From assembly GCA_947631665.1 (NCBI GenBank), contig CANRMF010000001.1:1-64000 (forward strand): DNA of 64,000 nucleotides, given 5' to 3'. Below, piece after piece: positions 43,438 through 52,638 of this stretch. Origin of the DNA: an uncultured Lachnospiraceae bacterium (GTDB lineage Bacteria; Bacillota; Clostridia; Lachnospirales; Lachnospiraceae). Position numbers and translations under genes: made by a program. Positions within the stretch are counted from its first letter, which is position 1. Each line of letters starts with the position of its first letter. The notes beneath the pieces were generated by a model. It was not told the origin of the DNA, searched no databases, and worked only from the letters and a program-made list of their open reading frames with translations.

Positions 43438-44841
43438 TTACTGCGCAACAATCTGGTTTTCTGAAACGCGGCTGCCGTCTAATACAATCCGGTCGTATTG
43501 CGACAGACCGTAAATGTTTTCGTTTTCCACAATATAATATTCGTCTAATGTTTCCAGAATATTGACGCGGACAAAGACGGTATACCCGTTGTTAATGCTG
43601 TATACGCCGACAAATTCCTGCGTATCTCCAATCACATATTGACGCTTCATATCCATCGAGTACAAAACATCTCCCTGCTGGAATAATTTTGTGGATACAT
43701 AGTAATTATTTTCATCTGAATAAGAAATCGTCGGATAATAAATTTCATTTTTTAATTGTCCGTCTTCTTCTTTTCCGAGATTAAATCCGATATTATCGAC
43801 GTTCGTTTCATCGCTGCCGCCGCCTTCCGCGCCATATTCTTTCGGTATCACATAAAGGTTTTTGGTTACCAGCGCGCTTTTCGGAATTTTCAAACCGGTT
43901 GTCTTATGATCCAAAATCTGAATTTCCAAAAAACGTTCCGTAGCGTATCGAACCATATATTTTGACAGGGATATAATGCCGTAATTTTTCTTGTCTTTTC
44001 CCCTGACAATTTCCAGATTAGCGGTGGTCGTCACATCATCTTTTAAAAATTTTATTTCAATGCCGTTGACGTCTTTATATTTTTCAGCCTGTTTTTTGGT
44101 GAAAGGAATTGCAATACTCCATTCTTCGCTGTTGACGACCTTATAGATTGGAGAACCGTTTTCCACCTCGCTTCCTGTGGAAAACTGCGCCAGTACATAA
44201 TTGCTCTGGTCGAAATCAGAAGCCTTCAACTGCTCTTTTGTGAGCGTCTCATAATCGTCAATCCGGTAAAGCACCACGCCGGCTGCGGCAGATTTATTGA
44301 TGGAAAATGTTTCGCCTTTTTCCTTTGCGAGCTGCTTTAACTTATTCATATTGACCAAGTCCACAACGGTTCCTTTAAGCATCGTCTTAAAGGAATAAAC
44401 GTCAGAAAACTGCATCAGTGAAAATTCATTGCTAAAACGGTTTACGAGGTCGCTGATGGTCGACAAATTTTCTTCATTTAATTTTGTATCATTGCTCGTC
44501 GCCTCTGATAATAAATTGTTTAAACTCCCTTTGGAGTCAACGCTGTATAAGGTCGTATTTTTTGAAACGCGGGAACATTCGCTGACATAATAGTCAATAT
44601 AGCCTGACGTTTTCGATGTAAAAACCGTTTCGTCGCGCAGGGCAATTCCCGTATAGGAAGAATTCAAATCTTCGGAATTAGAGCCGGCGGCGACTTCATA
44701 ATAAGAAATCCGGTCGGTCGTAAAATAAAGGACAATGTTGACGAATAAATAAACTAAAATAATTCCTAAAACAATAAAACCGATATTCAGATTGATTTTT
44801 GAACGATATCTGATTTTTTTACTTGTGTTATTTCCGGACAT
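43438..44841 (-). CDS. HlyD-like membrane protein
   Basis: A 467-residue protein with one membrane segment near the N-terminus (about residues 20-42) and a large extracellular part of barrel-sandwich and beta segments (GYIDYYVSECSRVSKNTTLY; LKIPKSALVTKNLYVIPKEY), as in periplasmic adaptor (HlyD/MFP) proteins. No transporter gene adjoins it. It is often found directly upstream of yggS-sepF in Lachnospiraceae, so a link to division or envelope work is possible but not shown. The ATG at 44841 follows GGAGAG; two in-frame Mets lie upstream. Confidence 0.72.
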   Translation of the reverse strand: MSGNNTSKKIRYRSKINLNIGFIVLGIILVYLFVNIVLYFTTDRISYYEVAAGSNSEDLNSSYTGIALRDETVFTSKTSGYIDYYVSECSRVSKNTTLYSVDSKGSLNNLLSEATSNDTKLNEENLSTISDLVNRFSNEFSLMQFSDVYSFKTMLKGTVVDLVNMNKLKQLAKEKGETFSINKSAAAGVVLYRIDDYETLTKEQLKASDFDQSNYVLAQFSTGSEVENGSPIYKVVNSEEWSIAIPFTKKQAEKYKDVNGIEIKFLKDDVTTTANLEIVRGKDKKNYGIISLSKYMVRYATERFLEIQILDHKTTGLKIPKSALVTKNLYVIPKEYGAEGGGSDETNVDNIGFNLGKEEDGQLKNEIYYPTISYSDENNYYVSTKLFQQGDVLYSMDMKRQYVIGDTQEFVGVYSINNGYTVFVRVNILETLDEYYIVENENIYGLSQYDRIVLDGSRVSENQIVAQ

Positions 44842-45032
44842 AAGTCTCTCCATTTTCGTTTGCAACACTTCTGTTTGGTACAGAAATTACCGTTCAAACA
44901 GAAATAAAACCACTATGTCATATTATCATATAATTTGTGAGGATAGTCAATATTGCTAAAATGAAAATTTTATGTATTTTTTTTGAATTTCTGGTAATTC
45001 TATTAAAAGAAATCAATTAGGAGGATTTTAAA

Positions 45033-45245
45033 ATGAGAAGTAAAGGATTAGACTATTTTATTCTTGCATTAGCAATTATAGGAGCAATCAACTGGGGACT
45101 GGTAGGAATTTTCAAAATCAATTTGGTTTCCTACTTATTCGGCAGTATGTCTTGGGTATCAAGAATTATTTACGCACTGGTTGGGCTTTGCGGATTATAT
45201 TTATTAAGCTTTTATGGAAGAATTTCTTCTTTCGGACGCGAATAA
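45033..45245 (+). CDS. DUF378-family small membrane protein
   Basis: A 70-residue protein with two membrane helices (about residues 8-30 and 40-62) and the AIIGAINWGLVGIF signature of DUF378. Function unknown. AGGAGG lies 9 bases before the ATG. It is the only + strand gene in the 37-64 kb stretch and is followed by its own terminator. Confidence 0.85.
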   Translation: MRSKGLDYFILALAIIGAINWGLVGIFKINLVSYLFGSMSWVSRIIYALVGLCGLYLLSFYGRISSFGRE

Positions 45246-45255
45246 TAGTCGTCCT

Positions 45256-45307
45256 GAAAAAGAACCTGATATCATTCAAAGTAAGAATGGCATCAGGTTC
45301 TTTTTTA
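45256..45307 (+). terminator. Terminator after the DUF378 gene
   Basis: AAGAACCTGAT near 45260 pairs with ATCAGGTTCTT ending about 45303, followed by T residues. The flanking A and T runs may let it also serve the converging minus-strand gene. Confidence 0.8.
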
Positions 45308-45308
45308 A

Positions 45309-45722
45309 TTAGCAGGAAACAATTACCTTATCTTTTGCATTTTCCGGTAAGTCCGCTTCCTTAACAGAAATACTCAGGACAAACGTAATACCTTCACTCA
45401 GTTTATCCAAAGTATCAATCAGGGAAGCTAAAGTCGTTTCATCAGAATGAGAAATCGTCAAAAGGCTGTCAAAAAAGATTGTTTCAATGTCATGGTTGCC
45501 GGACAGCAGTCCGGATACAAATCCGACAAAGCCTTCATATGACTGAACAGGATATTCGCAGATATTGATTAAGCGAATCCGGTTATTGAGTTCATACATA
45601 TGCTTTGCGCTTTTGTCCACATAAATGACATCGCCCGTTGCACTGCCGACAGCGTCAGCAGCCTTTTGCAGCACTTCTTTTGTCTTACCTTTTCCTTTTT
45701 CTCCACAAATGATTTGAATCAT
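45309..45722 (-). CDS. P-loop NTPase of unknown function
   Basis: A 137-residue protein with Walker A CGEKGKGKTKEV at residues about 6-17 and a possible Walker B IETIFFDSLLTI near 80-91. Short for an ATPase; the core looks like a RecA-type half. No family recognised. AGGAGG precedes the ATG on the minus strand; it lies just after mgsA in the same direction. Confidence 0.65.
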   Translation of the reverse strand: MIQIICGEKGKGKTKEVLQKAADAVGSATGDVIYVDKSAKHMYELNNRIRLINICEYPVQSYEGFVGFVSGLLSGNHDIETIFFDSLLTISHSDETTLASLIDTLDKLSEGITFVLSISVKEADLPENAKDKVIVSC

Positions 45723-45765
45723 ATAGTGTCCTCCTTTGTTTTTATTTTATGTGCCTTCCTGACAC

Positions 45766-46164
45766 TTAACTACGATAAAATTCACGCCAGTCCAATTCTC
45801 CGCGATCCAACGCATGAATCAGTAATTCGGCGGACGCAAGGTTGGTCGCTAACGGAATATTGTGCGTATCGCATAAACGGATTGCTTTATGAATATCCGG
45901 TTCATGGGACTTGGGATTCAGTGGATCTCTCAGAAAAATCAATAAATCAAGCTGGTTCTGTTCAATCTGTGAACACATCTGCTGTTCTCCGCCCAGATGA
46001 CCGGCAAGATATTTGTACACCGTCAGATTGGCGGCTTCCTCAATCAGCCTGCCCGTCGTTCCGGTAGCATATAATGAATGTTTGTTTAATATTCCGCGAT
46101 ATGCCACACAGAAATTCTGCATTAGTTTTTTCTTTGAATCATGTGCAATGAAACCAATATTCAT
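45766..46164 (-). CDS. mgsA: Methylglyoxal synthase
   Basis: A 132-residue enzyme converting dihydroxyacetone phosphate to methylglyoxal. Conserved stretches: IGFIAHDSKK, YATGTTGRLIEEAA, GHLGGEQQMCSQIEQNQLD and FLRDPLNPKSHEPD (with the catalytic Asp). The ATG at 46164 has GGAGGG just upstream; longer in-frame readings invade rodA and are discarded. Its position as last gene of the mreB...rodA row is standard. Confidence 0.95.
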   Translation of the reverse strand: MNIGFIAHDSKKKLMQNFCVAYRGILNKHSLYATGTTGRLIEEAANLTVYKYLAGHLGGEQQMCSQIEQNQLDLLIFLRDPLNPKSHEPDIHKAIRLCDTHNIPLATNLASAELLIHALDRGELDWREFYRS

Positions 46165-46178
46165 ATATCCCTCCATGC

Positions 46179-47318
46179 TTATAATAAATTTCTTTTCTGT
46201 AATCCGATATTTAATATAATGCCGATACCGCAGTATAAACTTACCAGTGAAGTCAGCCCGTAACTCACAAACGGCAGCGTCAGACCGGTATTTGGCAAAA
46301 GCATCGTCGCTACGGAAATGTTGATAAAAGACTGAATTGTAATTAAAACGCCAAATCCATAGCAGAACAGCCGCCCCATCAGGTCGCCGGCATGTGCGCC
46401 GGTAATAAAACACTCAAGAACAATCAGAAACAGCAATATAATTACGGCCGCGCCTCCGATAAATCCCATTTCCTCCCCGACAATCGTAAATATAAAGTCC
46501 GTATGCGCTTCTGAAAGGAAATTTCCGTTTTTTACGGAAGTCACCGTATTATTGTCGAGCCCTTTTCCGGTCAAACCGCCCGAACCAATCGCCAAAAGAG
46601 AATTTTCCTGCTGATAGCGGATTTTTTCTGCTTCAGGATTATTCTCCTGAAAAAATCCGACAATCCTGTTATACTGATACTCCTCCAAAATGCCACTGTC
46701 AGGCTGGAGTACAAAATATCCTGAAATAAGAATTACCGGCACTGCAATAACGAGAACCGTCCAAACAATTTTACTGCTGATTCCTGATAAAAATATTATA
46801 GCACAAAATGTCACAAAAATAACTATTGTTGTTGATAAATCCGGCTCTTTATATATCAAAAATAATGGAACAGCCGCAAATAATACAATTCCCCCTAAAG
46901 TTTTCAGGGAACTGATTTGTCCTCTCCGCTTGTACAAGTATGAAGCAAAAAAGATTAACAGAAAAATTTTACCTAACTCTGAGGGTTGAAACTGCGTAAA
47001 TCCCAAGTCAATCCAACGCGTAGCGCCCTTGTTGGTGACGCCGATCAGAAAAACCGAAATTAACAGTATGTTGGTAATAATATAAATAATCCAATAAAAT
47101 TTAAAAATGAATTTATAACTGAGCAGCGTAAAAATAATCAGCACGATAATACTGATTGCCAGTCCGATAATCTGCTTAAACTGATAGTTCTCCCCTTCCG
47201 CAGCGCTGCCAATCGTAAAAATTCCTATGCACGTGATGGCAATCACATAGACAATCAGTCTGAAATTCAGATTTGACAACTCATATGCTTTTAATTTTTG
47301 GATTATTTTTCTAAACAT
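46179..47318 (-). CDS. rodA: Rod-shape SEDS glycosyltransferase RodA
   Basis: A 379-residue SEDS-family membrane protein with about ten helices that polymerises lipid II during elongation with the class B PBP encoded upstream. The hallmark GFTQFQPSELGKIF and the QQENSLLAIGSGGLTGKG and LPFVSYGLTSLVSLY segments are present. It follows minE by one base. Confidence 0.95.
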   Translation of the reverse strand: MFRKIIQKLKAYELSNLNFRLIVYVIAITCIGIFTIGSAAEGENYQFKQIIGLAISIIVLIIFTLLSYKFIFKFYWIIYIITNILLISVFLIGVTNKGATRWIDLGFTQFQPSELGKIFLLIFFASYLYKRRGQISSLKTLGGIVLFAAVPLFLIYKEPDLSTTIVIFVTFCAIIFLSGISSKIVWTVLVIAVPVILISGYFVLQPDSGILEEYQYNRIVGFFQENNPEAEKIRYQQENSLLAIGSGGLTGKGLDNNTVTSVKNGNFLSEAHTDFIFTIVGEEMGFIGGAAVIILLFLIVLECFITGAHAGDLMGRLFCYGFGVLITIQSFINISVATMLLPNTGLTLPFVSYGLTSLVSLYCGIGIILNIGLQKRNLL

Positions 47319-47319
47319 T

Positions 47320-47568
47320 TTATACTTTAACCTCTTTTATCGGAATGTTTGCCAGAAGATATGGAATGGAATCATGACATATCTCAACGGAACATTTTTC
47401 CCTGTCTACATCTATGTATTTTGAAAGGACTTTAATTAAATCTTTTTTAATTGCATCGGTCGTGTAAGGATTACAGCCCACGCGGTCTGTTACTAACAAT
47501 ATCTGCAGACGTTTTTTTGCGATGGAACTGGATTTCTTTTTTCTAAAAAATTTTTTAAAAAACATCAT
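47320..47568 (-). CDS. minE: Cell division topological factor MinE
   Basis: An 82-residue MinE: an N-terminal amphipathic/basic stretch (MMFFKKFFRKKKSSSIAKKR) and the conserved KRLQILLVTDR beta region, then the CSVEI-type dimer part. It drives MinD off the membrane. ATG overlaps the minD stop by one base (TGATG). A TTG at 47571 also reads in frame but the ATG is preferred. Confidence 0.9.
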   Translation of the reverse strand: MMFFKKFFRKKKSSSIAKKRLQILLVTDRVGCNPYTTDAIKKDLIKVLSKYIDVDREKCSVEICHDSIPYLLANIPIKEVKV

Positions 47569-48353
47569 CAATACCCCCTGCTAAAAATCAATTTCCTAAA
47601 ACGTTTCGTTTTCTTTGAAGTTTTTTCATTGAAAGGTTCGCCTATCAATTTTTCAGTAATACTGATGATTGATTTTTTGATTTTTGTATTTTGATCCATC
47701 AATGAGACTCCGCGGTTGGTTGCAACAACAACGTCAGTATCGTCATTCAGGTATCCGATCAGCTCCGCCCCTAAAATCTCTGAGACGTCCTCTTTTGACA
47801 TCATATCGCCTTTCCGGATTAAGTCCGGACGGATTCGGTTTACAATCAGGGAAACCGGTGAAATCCCGCTTTTCTCCAGCAAGCCGATTACGCGGTCTGC
47901 GTCCCGCACTGCGGAAACCTCCGGCGTCGTAATGACGACTGCCTTGTCTGCGGCGGCAATCGCATTTTGAAAGCCCCGTTCAATGCCGGCAGGACAGTCA
48001 ATCAGAACATAGTCAAATTTTTCTTTCAACTGTTCAACCAGCCGGCGCATCTGCTCCGGCGTGACGGCGTCCTTATCCCGCGTCTGCGCACTCGGCAGCA
48101 AAAATAAATTAGAATGGGTTCTGTCGCGGATAATTGCCTGACTCAAACGGCAGTTTCCTTCTACTACATCTACAAGATTGTACGTAATGTAATTTTCAAG
48201 CCCCATAACGACATCGAGATTTCTTAATCCGATGTCCGTATCAATCGCAAGAATTTTTTTCCCTTTTTTTGCCATTGATACACTTAAATTTGCGGTGATG
48301 GTTGTTTTTCCAACCCCGCCTTTTCCGGAAGTGATAACAATTACTTCTCCCAT
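47568..48353 (-). CDS. minD: Septum-site ATPase MinD
   Basis: A 261-residue deviant Walker ATPase: VITSGKGGVGKTTITANLS at the N-terminus (about 5-23), LAIDTDIGLRNLDVVMGLEN, LIDCPAGIERGFQNAI, and a C-terminal amphipathic membrane helix (about 240-261, KTKRFRKLIFSRGY). It should recruit MinC to the membrane, but no minC is between it and mrdA. Confidence 0.95.
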   Translation of the reverse strand: MGEVIVITSGKGGVGKTTITANLSVSMAKKGKKILAIDTDIGLRNLDVVMGLENYITYNLVDVVEGNCRLSQAIIRDRTHSNLFLLPSAQTRDKDAVTPEQMRRLVEQLKEKFDYVLIDCPAGIERGFQNAIAAADKAVVITTPEVSAVRDADRVIGLLEKSGISPVSLIVNRIRPDLIRKGDMMSKEDVSEILGAELIGYLNDDTDVVVATNRGVSLMDQNTKIKKSIISITEKLIGEPFNEKTSKKTKRFRKLIFSRGY

Positions 48354-48423
48354 AAGCTCCTCCTAAAAAAATAATTATCAGCTTTTGTAATTTATGTTTT
48401 TTTCTTTAGGAAGTTTCGCCGGT

Positions 48424-51261
48424 TTAATCCTGCGTTACATCAGAAGCGTCCTGTTTCTTGACTTCTTTATTGATATCTTTATCTGTCAGTTCGCCATATT
48501 GATACTGAATTACATTTTTTGCCAGTTCCGCTGAGTCGTGAGAGGAATTTCCAAATGGAATAACAACGGAAACCGCCATTTTCGGATTATCATACGGCGC
48601 ATATGCAACAAACACAGAATGAGAATTTCTATGCTTATTTTCTTGGGCTGTTCCGGATTTTCCGGCAATCTTGATTTTTGTATCATTAAAATATTTTTGA
48701 ACGGTACCGCTGGTAATTACCATGCGCATACCGGTGTGAATGGCTTCCCATGTGCTGGCTGAGGCGTCAACTTTGTTTGAGGCAGCCGGTTTTCCCGCAC
48801 TGACTAATTTTCCTGCGCCGGAGGTCACTTTACCGATCAGCGTCAGCGGGTTGTTCGTACCGCCGTTTGCAATGGTTGACACATACCGCGCAAGCTGCAC
48901 CGGCGTGTAGGCGTTACTGCCCTGACCGATTGCGGAGTGTACCGCGCTCTCTGTTGAAAAATGAGGTTCCCGCTCTGTAATTTCCACACCGGATTTCATA
49001 TTCAGACCGAGTTTGGTCGCGTAAGTCTCCAAGCGCTCCAAGCCTGAAGCGCTGTCATATTTTTTTGAATTGATGGAACCGAGACGGTATCCCATTTCGT
49101 AAAAGAAATAGTTACAGGACTGGGCAATCGCCTGCTCCACATTCAGAGGCCCATGCGCCGACGGGTAAATCCAGCATTTTGGAGACGGCGTAATGGCTTT
49201 ATATACGCCGGTATCATTGACCGTCTCATCTAAACTGATTAAATCCTCCTCAAGGGCAGCCATTGCAGTACACATTTTAAATGTTGAACCCGGAGCGGTT
49301 GCGCCCTGTGTGGCGCGGTTGTAAAGCGGATCGGACTGATCCTGCAAAAGCTGGTTCCAGTAATCCGGATCGACGCTGCCGGAAAGTTTATTGTTGTCAT
49401 AGCTTGGATATGTCACCATGGCGGTCACCTGTCCTGTGTTCGGATCAGTAACCACAATCGAACCGGAGCATGGATCCAAAGCCAACTGCGCCGGCGTAAT
49501 TTTCAGCTTTTTAATCTGGTCAATGATAAACTGGTAACAGTAAACCGTATCGTATGTCTGCAGTCTTGCATATTTATCCCGGTCTTTTTCCAAAATGCCC
49601 TGATCATATAACAGCATACAGATTTCGCTTCCGGAAACAGTGCCGTCAAAAATACGGTAATAAACGACTTTTTCACTGAACTCCGTATTATTTTCCAAAT
49701 CTTCAAAAAGATACTGTAAAATCAAATCGTAGGTCTCGTCGGAGGATAGATATTCATTTTCTGCGCCGAGCAGTTCGATATCAATCCAGTTGTTCCGGAT
49801 AGCGGCCTTTAAAAACGTATTGATACTGGTCTTTCCGTTGATATAGTTCTGATAGTCCTGATTTTCGGTATCAATCGTCGAAGTCAGCAAGATGCCCGAA
49901 GTTTTCAAAATTTCATAAATATAATCATCATATTCCTGAAATTCGTCTGATAAATCATTGTATTTCGTGCCCTCTCCCTCAAGCTCCGTATGTAATTTTT
50001 TTAAAGCGGCTTTCATGGAATCGGTATATTTTTTATACAGTTTTTTTTCATTATCCGTTTTGTGGGCGGCAATCAGTTTTTCCAGACTGACTACATTATT
50101 TGTCACAAGCTGTGCGTAGACTTTTTTTGCGGAAATATAATGAATGTCGTCGTCGGTTTCACTCTTTTCGTCAACGTCATAATTTTTGATTTCGGAAATT
50201 AAAATTGCGGCAATCTTCTTTTCCAGAAGTTTGTATGCGGCAATCTGCATTTTGCTGTCAATTGTCAGATAAATGTCGTTTCCGGCAGAAGCGTCCGTCG
50301 ATGAAATTTCACTTAAAACTTTTCCGGTGCTGTCCACGAAGATTTTTGTCTCTCCATGAACGCCCTGCAATTCGTCCTCGCACGCCTGTTCAATACCTGC
50401 TTTTCCCACAATATCGTTGGACACATATTTTTTTCCGGCTTCCGTATATTCCTCAAGCTCCGCGTCGGAAATTTTACCGGTGTAGCCTATAATCGGGGCA
50501 AAATACATACTGTTGTTATATTTGCGCACCGTCTGCTGTTCTACGGAAACGCCGGTAATCGTCGACGTGTTTTCCTGAATTGCCACTGCGGTTTCTTTGG
50601 AAACGTCTTTTGCAATCGTTGTCGTAACATATTTCTGATAAGAAGTGCAATAGACGTTGTACCGGATAGAAATCATTTTCAGCAGCATGGACTTGTTGTA
50701 ATCTTCTTTGATTTCAAAAAAATCATCTTTCAGGTAATTCATTATTTCCGTCGGATTGGCATTCCGGTAATCTTTGTTGTCTCTTACATACCGTTTGTTA
50801 AAAATATTTTCGTAAAAAATTTTTTTGGCGGCGTCGGAGGCAAAATTAAATTCCCAGTGTTTTGCCGAATTGAGAATAATCGGGAAATCAATAATTACGG
50901 TATCCCCGTTTTTTTCAATCAGTTTGATTGTATTGGAAACAATCTTATTGAGCTGTGCGTTTTTCGTATCGGAACTGTCGATTTTGTCCTCAAAGACAAC
51001 GGAATAGGCAAGGCTGTCATACGCTAAAACCTTTCCCTTTGCGTCGAGAATCCTGCCTCTGGTGCCGGGATTGTAAATGGTTTTTTCCGCTTGTTGAATA
51101 TAGGTGCTCATGTAGTAATTTTCATTTACAATCTGCAGGTCAAAAATCCGGTAAATCAGTCCCGCAAACATACAGATGACAATAACGGAAACAATGAAAA
51201 TTCTTGATTTTATTATTTTTAAAATATTATATAAAAAATCACTTACCAAAGTATAATTCAC
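48424..51261 (-). CDS. mrdA: Class B penicillin-binding protein 2 with a long internal insertion
   Basis: A 945-residue transpeptidase, much longer than the usual ~600-700. A membrane helix (about residues 18-40) leads into the PBP dimerisation domain (YNPGTRGRILDAKGKVLAYD). After the conserved DIYLTIDSKMQIAAYKLL region (about 325-345) comes ~255 residues of charged, largely helical sequence before DPCSGSIVVTDPNTGQV (about 595). The catalytic motifs follow: STFK (about 655), SCN and KSGT (about 867). It cross-links lateral-wall glycan with RodA. It overlaps mreD by 23 bp. Confidence 0.93.
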   Translation of the reverse strand: MNYTLVSDFLYNILKIIKSRIFIVSVIVICMFAGLIYRIFDLQIVNENYYMSTYIQQAEKTIYNPGTRGRILDAKGKVLAYDSLAYSVVFEDKIDSSDTKNAQLNKIVSNTIKLIEKNGDTVIIDFPIILNSAKHWEFNFASDAAKKIFYENIFNKRYVRDNKDYRNANPTEIMNYLKDDFFEIKEDYNKSMLLKMISIRYNVYCTSYQKYVTTTIAKDVSKETAVAIQENTSTITGVSVEQQTVRKYNNSMYFAPIIGYTGKISDAELEEYTEAGKKYVSNDIVGKAGIEQACEDELQGVHGETKIFVDSTGKVLSEISSTDASAGNDIYLTIDSKMQIAAYKLLEKKIAAILISEIKNYDVDEKSETDDDIHYISAKKVYAQLVTNNVVSLEKLIAAHKTDNEKKLYKKYTDSMKAALKKLHTELEGEGTKYNDLSDEFQEYDDYIYEILKTSGILLTSTIDTENQDYQNYINGKTSINTFLKAAIRNNWIDIELLGAENEYLSSDETYDLILQYLFEDLENNTEFSEKVVYYRIFDGTVSGSEICMLLYDQGILEKDRDKYARLQTYDTVYCYQFIIDQIKKLKITPAQLALDPCSGSIVVTDPNTGQVTAMVTYPSYDNNKLSGSVDPDYWNQLLQDQSDPLYNRATQGATAPGSTFKMCTAMAALEEDLISLDETVNDTGVYKAITPSPKCWIYPSAHGPLNVEQAIAQSCNYFFYEMGYRLGSINSKKYDSASGLERLETYATKLGLNMKSGVEITEREPHFSTESAVHSAIGQGSNAYTPVQLARYVSTIANGGTNNPLTLIGKVTSGAGKLVSAGKPAASNKVDASASTWEAIHTGMRMVITSGTVQKYFNDTKIKIAGKSGTAQENKHRNSHSVFVAYAPYDNPKMAVSVVIPFGNSSHDSAELAKNVIQYQYGELTDKDINKEVKKQDASDVTQD

Positions 51262-51772
51262 TCTCCTGTTTTTCTGCGTAAACTTTTTCGTTTAATAAAT
51301 AAAACGCTTTGTATAATAACAGCATTAAAAATGCCGTAAAAATCATTTCCGGCAGTATGATCCGGTCGAAATAAAAGGAATATGTCAGTTTATTTCTCAG
51401 AAGGAACCGGAAAATATAAACGAAGGAATTGTAAACAAAATCATTGAAAAATACCAAAAGCATTGCCATGTACACATGGTCATTATGCAGCAGACGTTTG
51501 AATATGCCGCTGAAAAATCCGATATAAGTATAAATTAAAGCGTACAGTCCGAGCACGTCGCCAAATGCAATATCCACTAAAAAGCCACAGAAAAGTCCTG
51601 TGAGGCTGCCGAAATTTTCTCCTCGCATAAATCCCAGAATGGACGTCACTAAAAGAAGTAAATTTGGGGTTGAAACCAGTAGATTTGTACTGAGCGATAT
51701 GTAACTCTGTAACACAAATGCGATAATAACAATGACTCCTGTCACAAGAATTTTAATAAAATTGCGTTTCAT
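51239..51772 (-). CDS. mreD: Rod shape-determining protein MreD
   Basis: A 177-residue membrane protein with five or six hydrophobic segments and GENFGSLTGLFCGFLVDIAF, characteristic of MreD. It links the Mre complex to RodA and the class B PBP. It lies two bases after mreC and overlaps the start of mrdA. Confidence 0.92.
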   Translation of the reverse strand: MKRNFIKILVTGVIVIIAFVLQSYISLSTNLLVSTPNLLLLVTSILGFMRGENFGSLTGLFCGFLVDIAFGDVLGLYALIYTYIGFFSGIFKRLLHNDHVYMAMLLVFFNDFVYNSFVYIFRFLLRNKLTYSFYFDRIILPEMIFTAFLMLLLYKAFYLLNEKVYAEKQESELYFGK

Positions 51773-51773
51773 T

Positions 51774-52625
51774 TTAATCCTTTAAATCCTCTTTTAACTG
51801 TGTAATCACCAACACTTCGTTGATATGCTGAAAATCAACGGCGGGAAGAATGGTGCCCGACTGCGTCAGATCGTTGGAATCCGGCTGCACCTGATTTACA
51901 TATCCCACCAGAATTCCCGGAAGAAATTTATCGCTGATTTGGGAGGTCACTACGGAATCGCCCTCTTTTACCTCAGCGTTTTTATCAATTTCCGTAATAT
52001 TTAAAATCCCCTGCTCCATCAGTTTTAAATCGCCGCTGACAATGCCGGTATCAGTCGCATTGACGAACGCAACGCTGACTTTGCTTTCATCGTCGATTAC
52101 GGAACGGACTTTTGCGTAATTTTTTCCGACGTCATAGACGATGCCGACAAGTCCGCCGCCGCTGATAACGTTCATATCCACCGCGATTCCATCATCGCTG
52201 CCTTTATTGATTGTGAAAATATGAAACCAGTTTCCGGTATCCTTTCCAATTACGGTAGCGCCTACTTTTTTATATTGGGAATAATCTCCGTCAAGCGCAT
52301 ACAACTGCCTGAGCCGCTCTAATTCGTATTTATTCTGGGATAAAAGGCTGTTTTCCTCAGAGAGCTTATCTACTTTTTCCTGTAACTGCTTATTTTCTTT
52401 TGTGAGTTTGTTGACGGACTTCACCATATCTGATTTGGAAACAAACCATGAACCGACATGGTTCACTCCGTCCTGCAGAGGCACGACAATAACGCTGAGC
52501 GCCGCCTTAAAAGGTTTTGCGTAATTTTTTACGGTAACTGATAAAATCAGATTGACAATACACAAAAGCGTCAGAATAAATATCAGCACTTTTGGTTTAA
52601 TTCCGAATTTTTTGTTCTTTTTCAT
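51774..52625 (-). CDS. mreC: Rod shape-determining protein MreC
   Basis: A 283-residue MreC with one membrane segment (about residues 13-33), a coiled coil (about 62-100, KLTKENKQLQEKVDKLSEEN) and a C-terminal beta-barrel pair (VIGKDTGNWFHIFTINKGSD and VVTSQISDKFLPGILVGYV). The ATG at 52625 is better spaced from AAAGGA than the one at 52631. It acts outside the membrane in elongasome activation. Confidence 0.94.
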   Translation of the reverse strand: MKKNKKFGIKPKVLIFILTLLCIVNLILSVTVKNYAKPFKAALSVIVVPLQDGVNHVGSWFVSKSDMVKSVNKLTKENKQLQEKVDKLSEENSLLSQNKYELERLRQLYALDGDYSQYKKVGATVIGKDTGNWFHIFTINKGSDDGIAVDMNVISGGGLVGIVYDVGKNYAKVRSVIDDESKVSVAFVNATDTGIVSGDLKLMEQGILNITEIDKNAEVKEGDSVVTSQISDKFLPGILVGYVNQVQPDSNDLTQSGTILPAVDFQHINEVLVITQLKEDLKD

Positions 52626-52638
52626 AACCATTTATCCT

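Noticed and set aside
50356..51027. 223-codon + strand reading frame within mrdA
   Set aside because: Shadow of the PBP2 gene; composition is that of the antisense strand.
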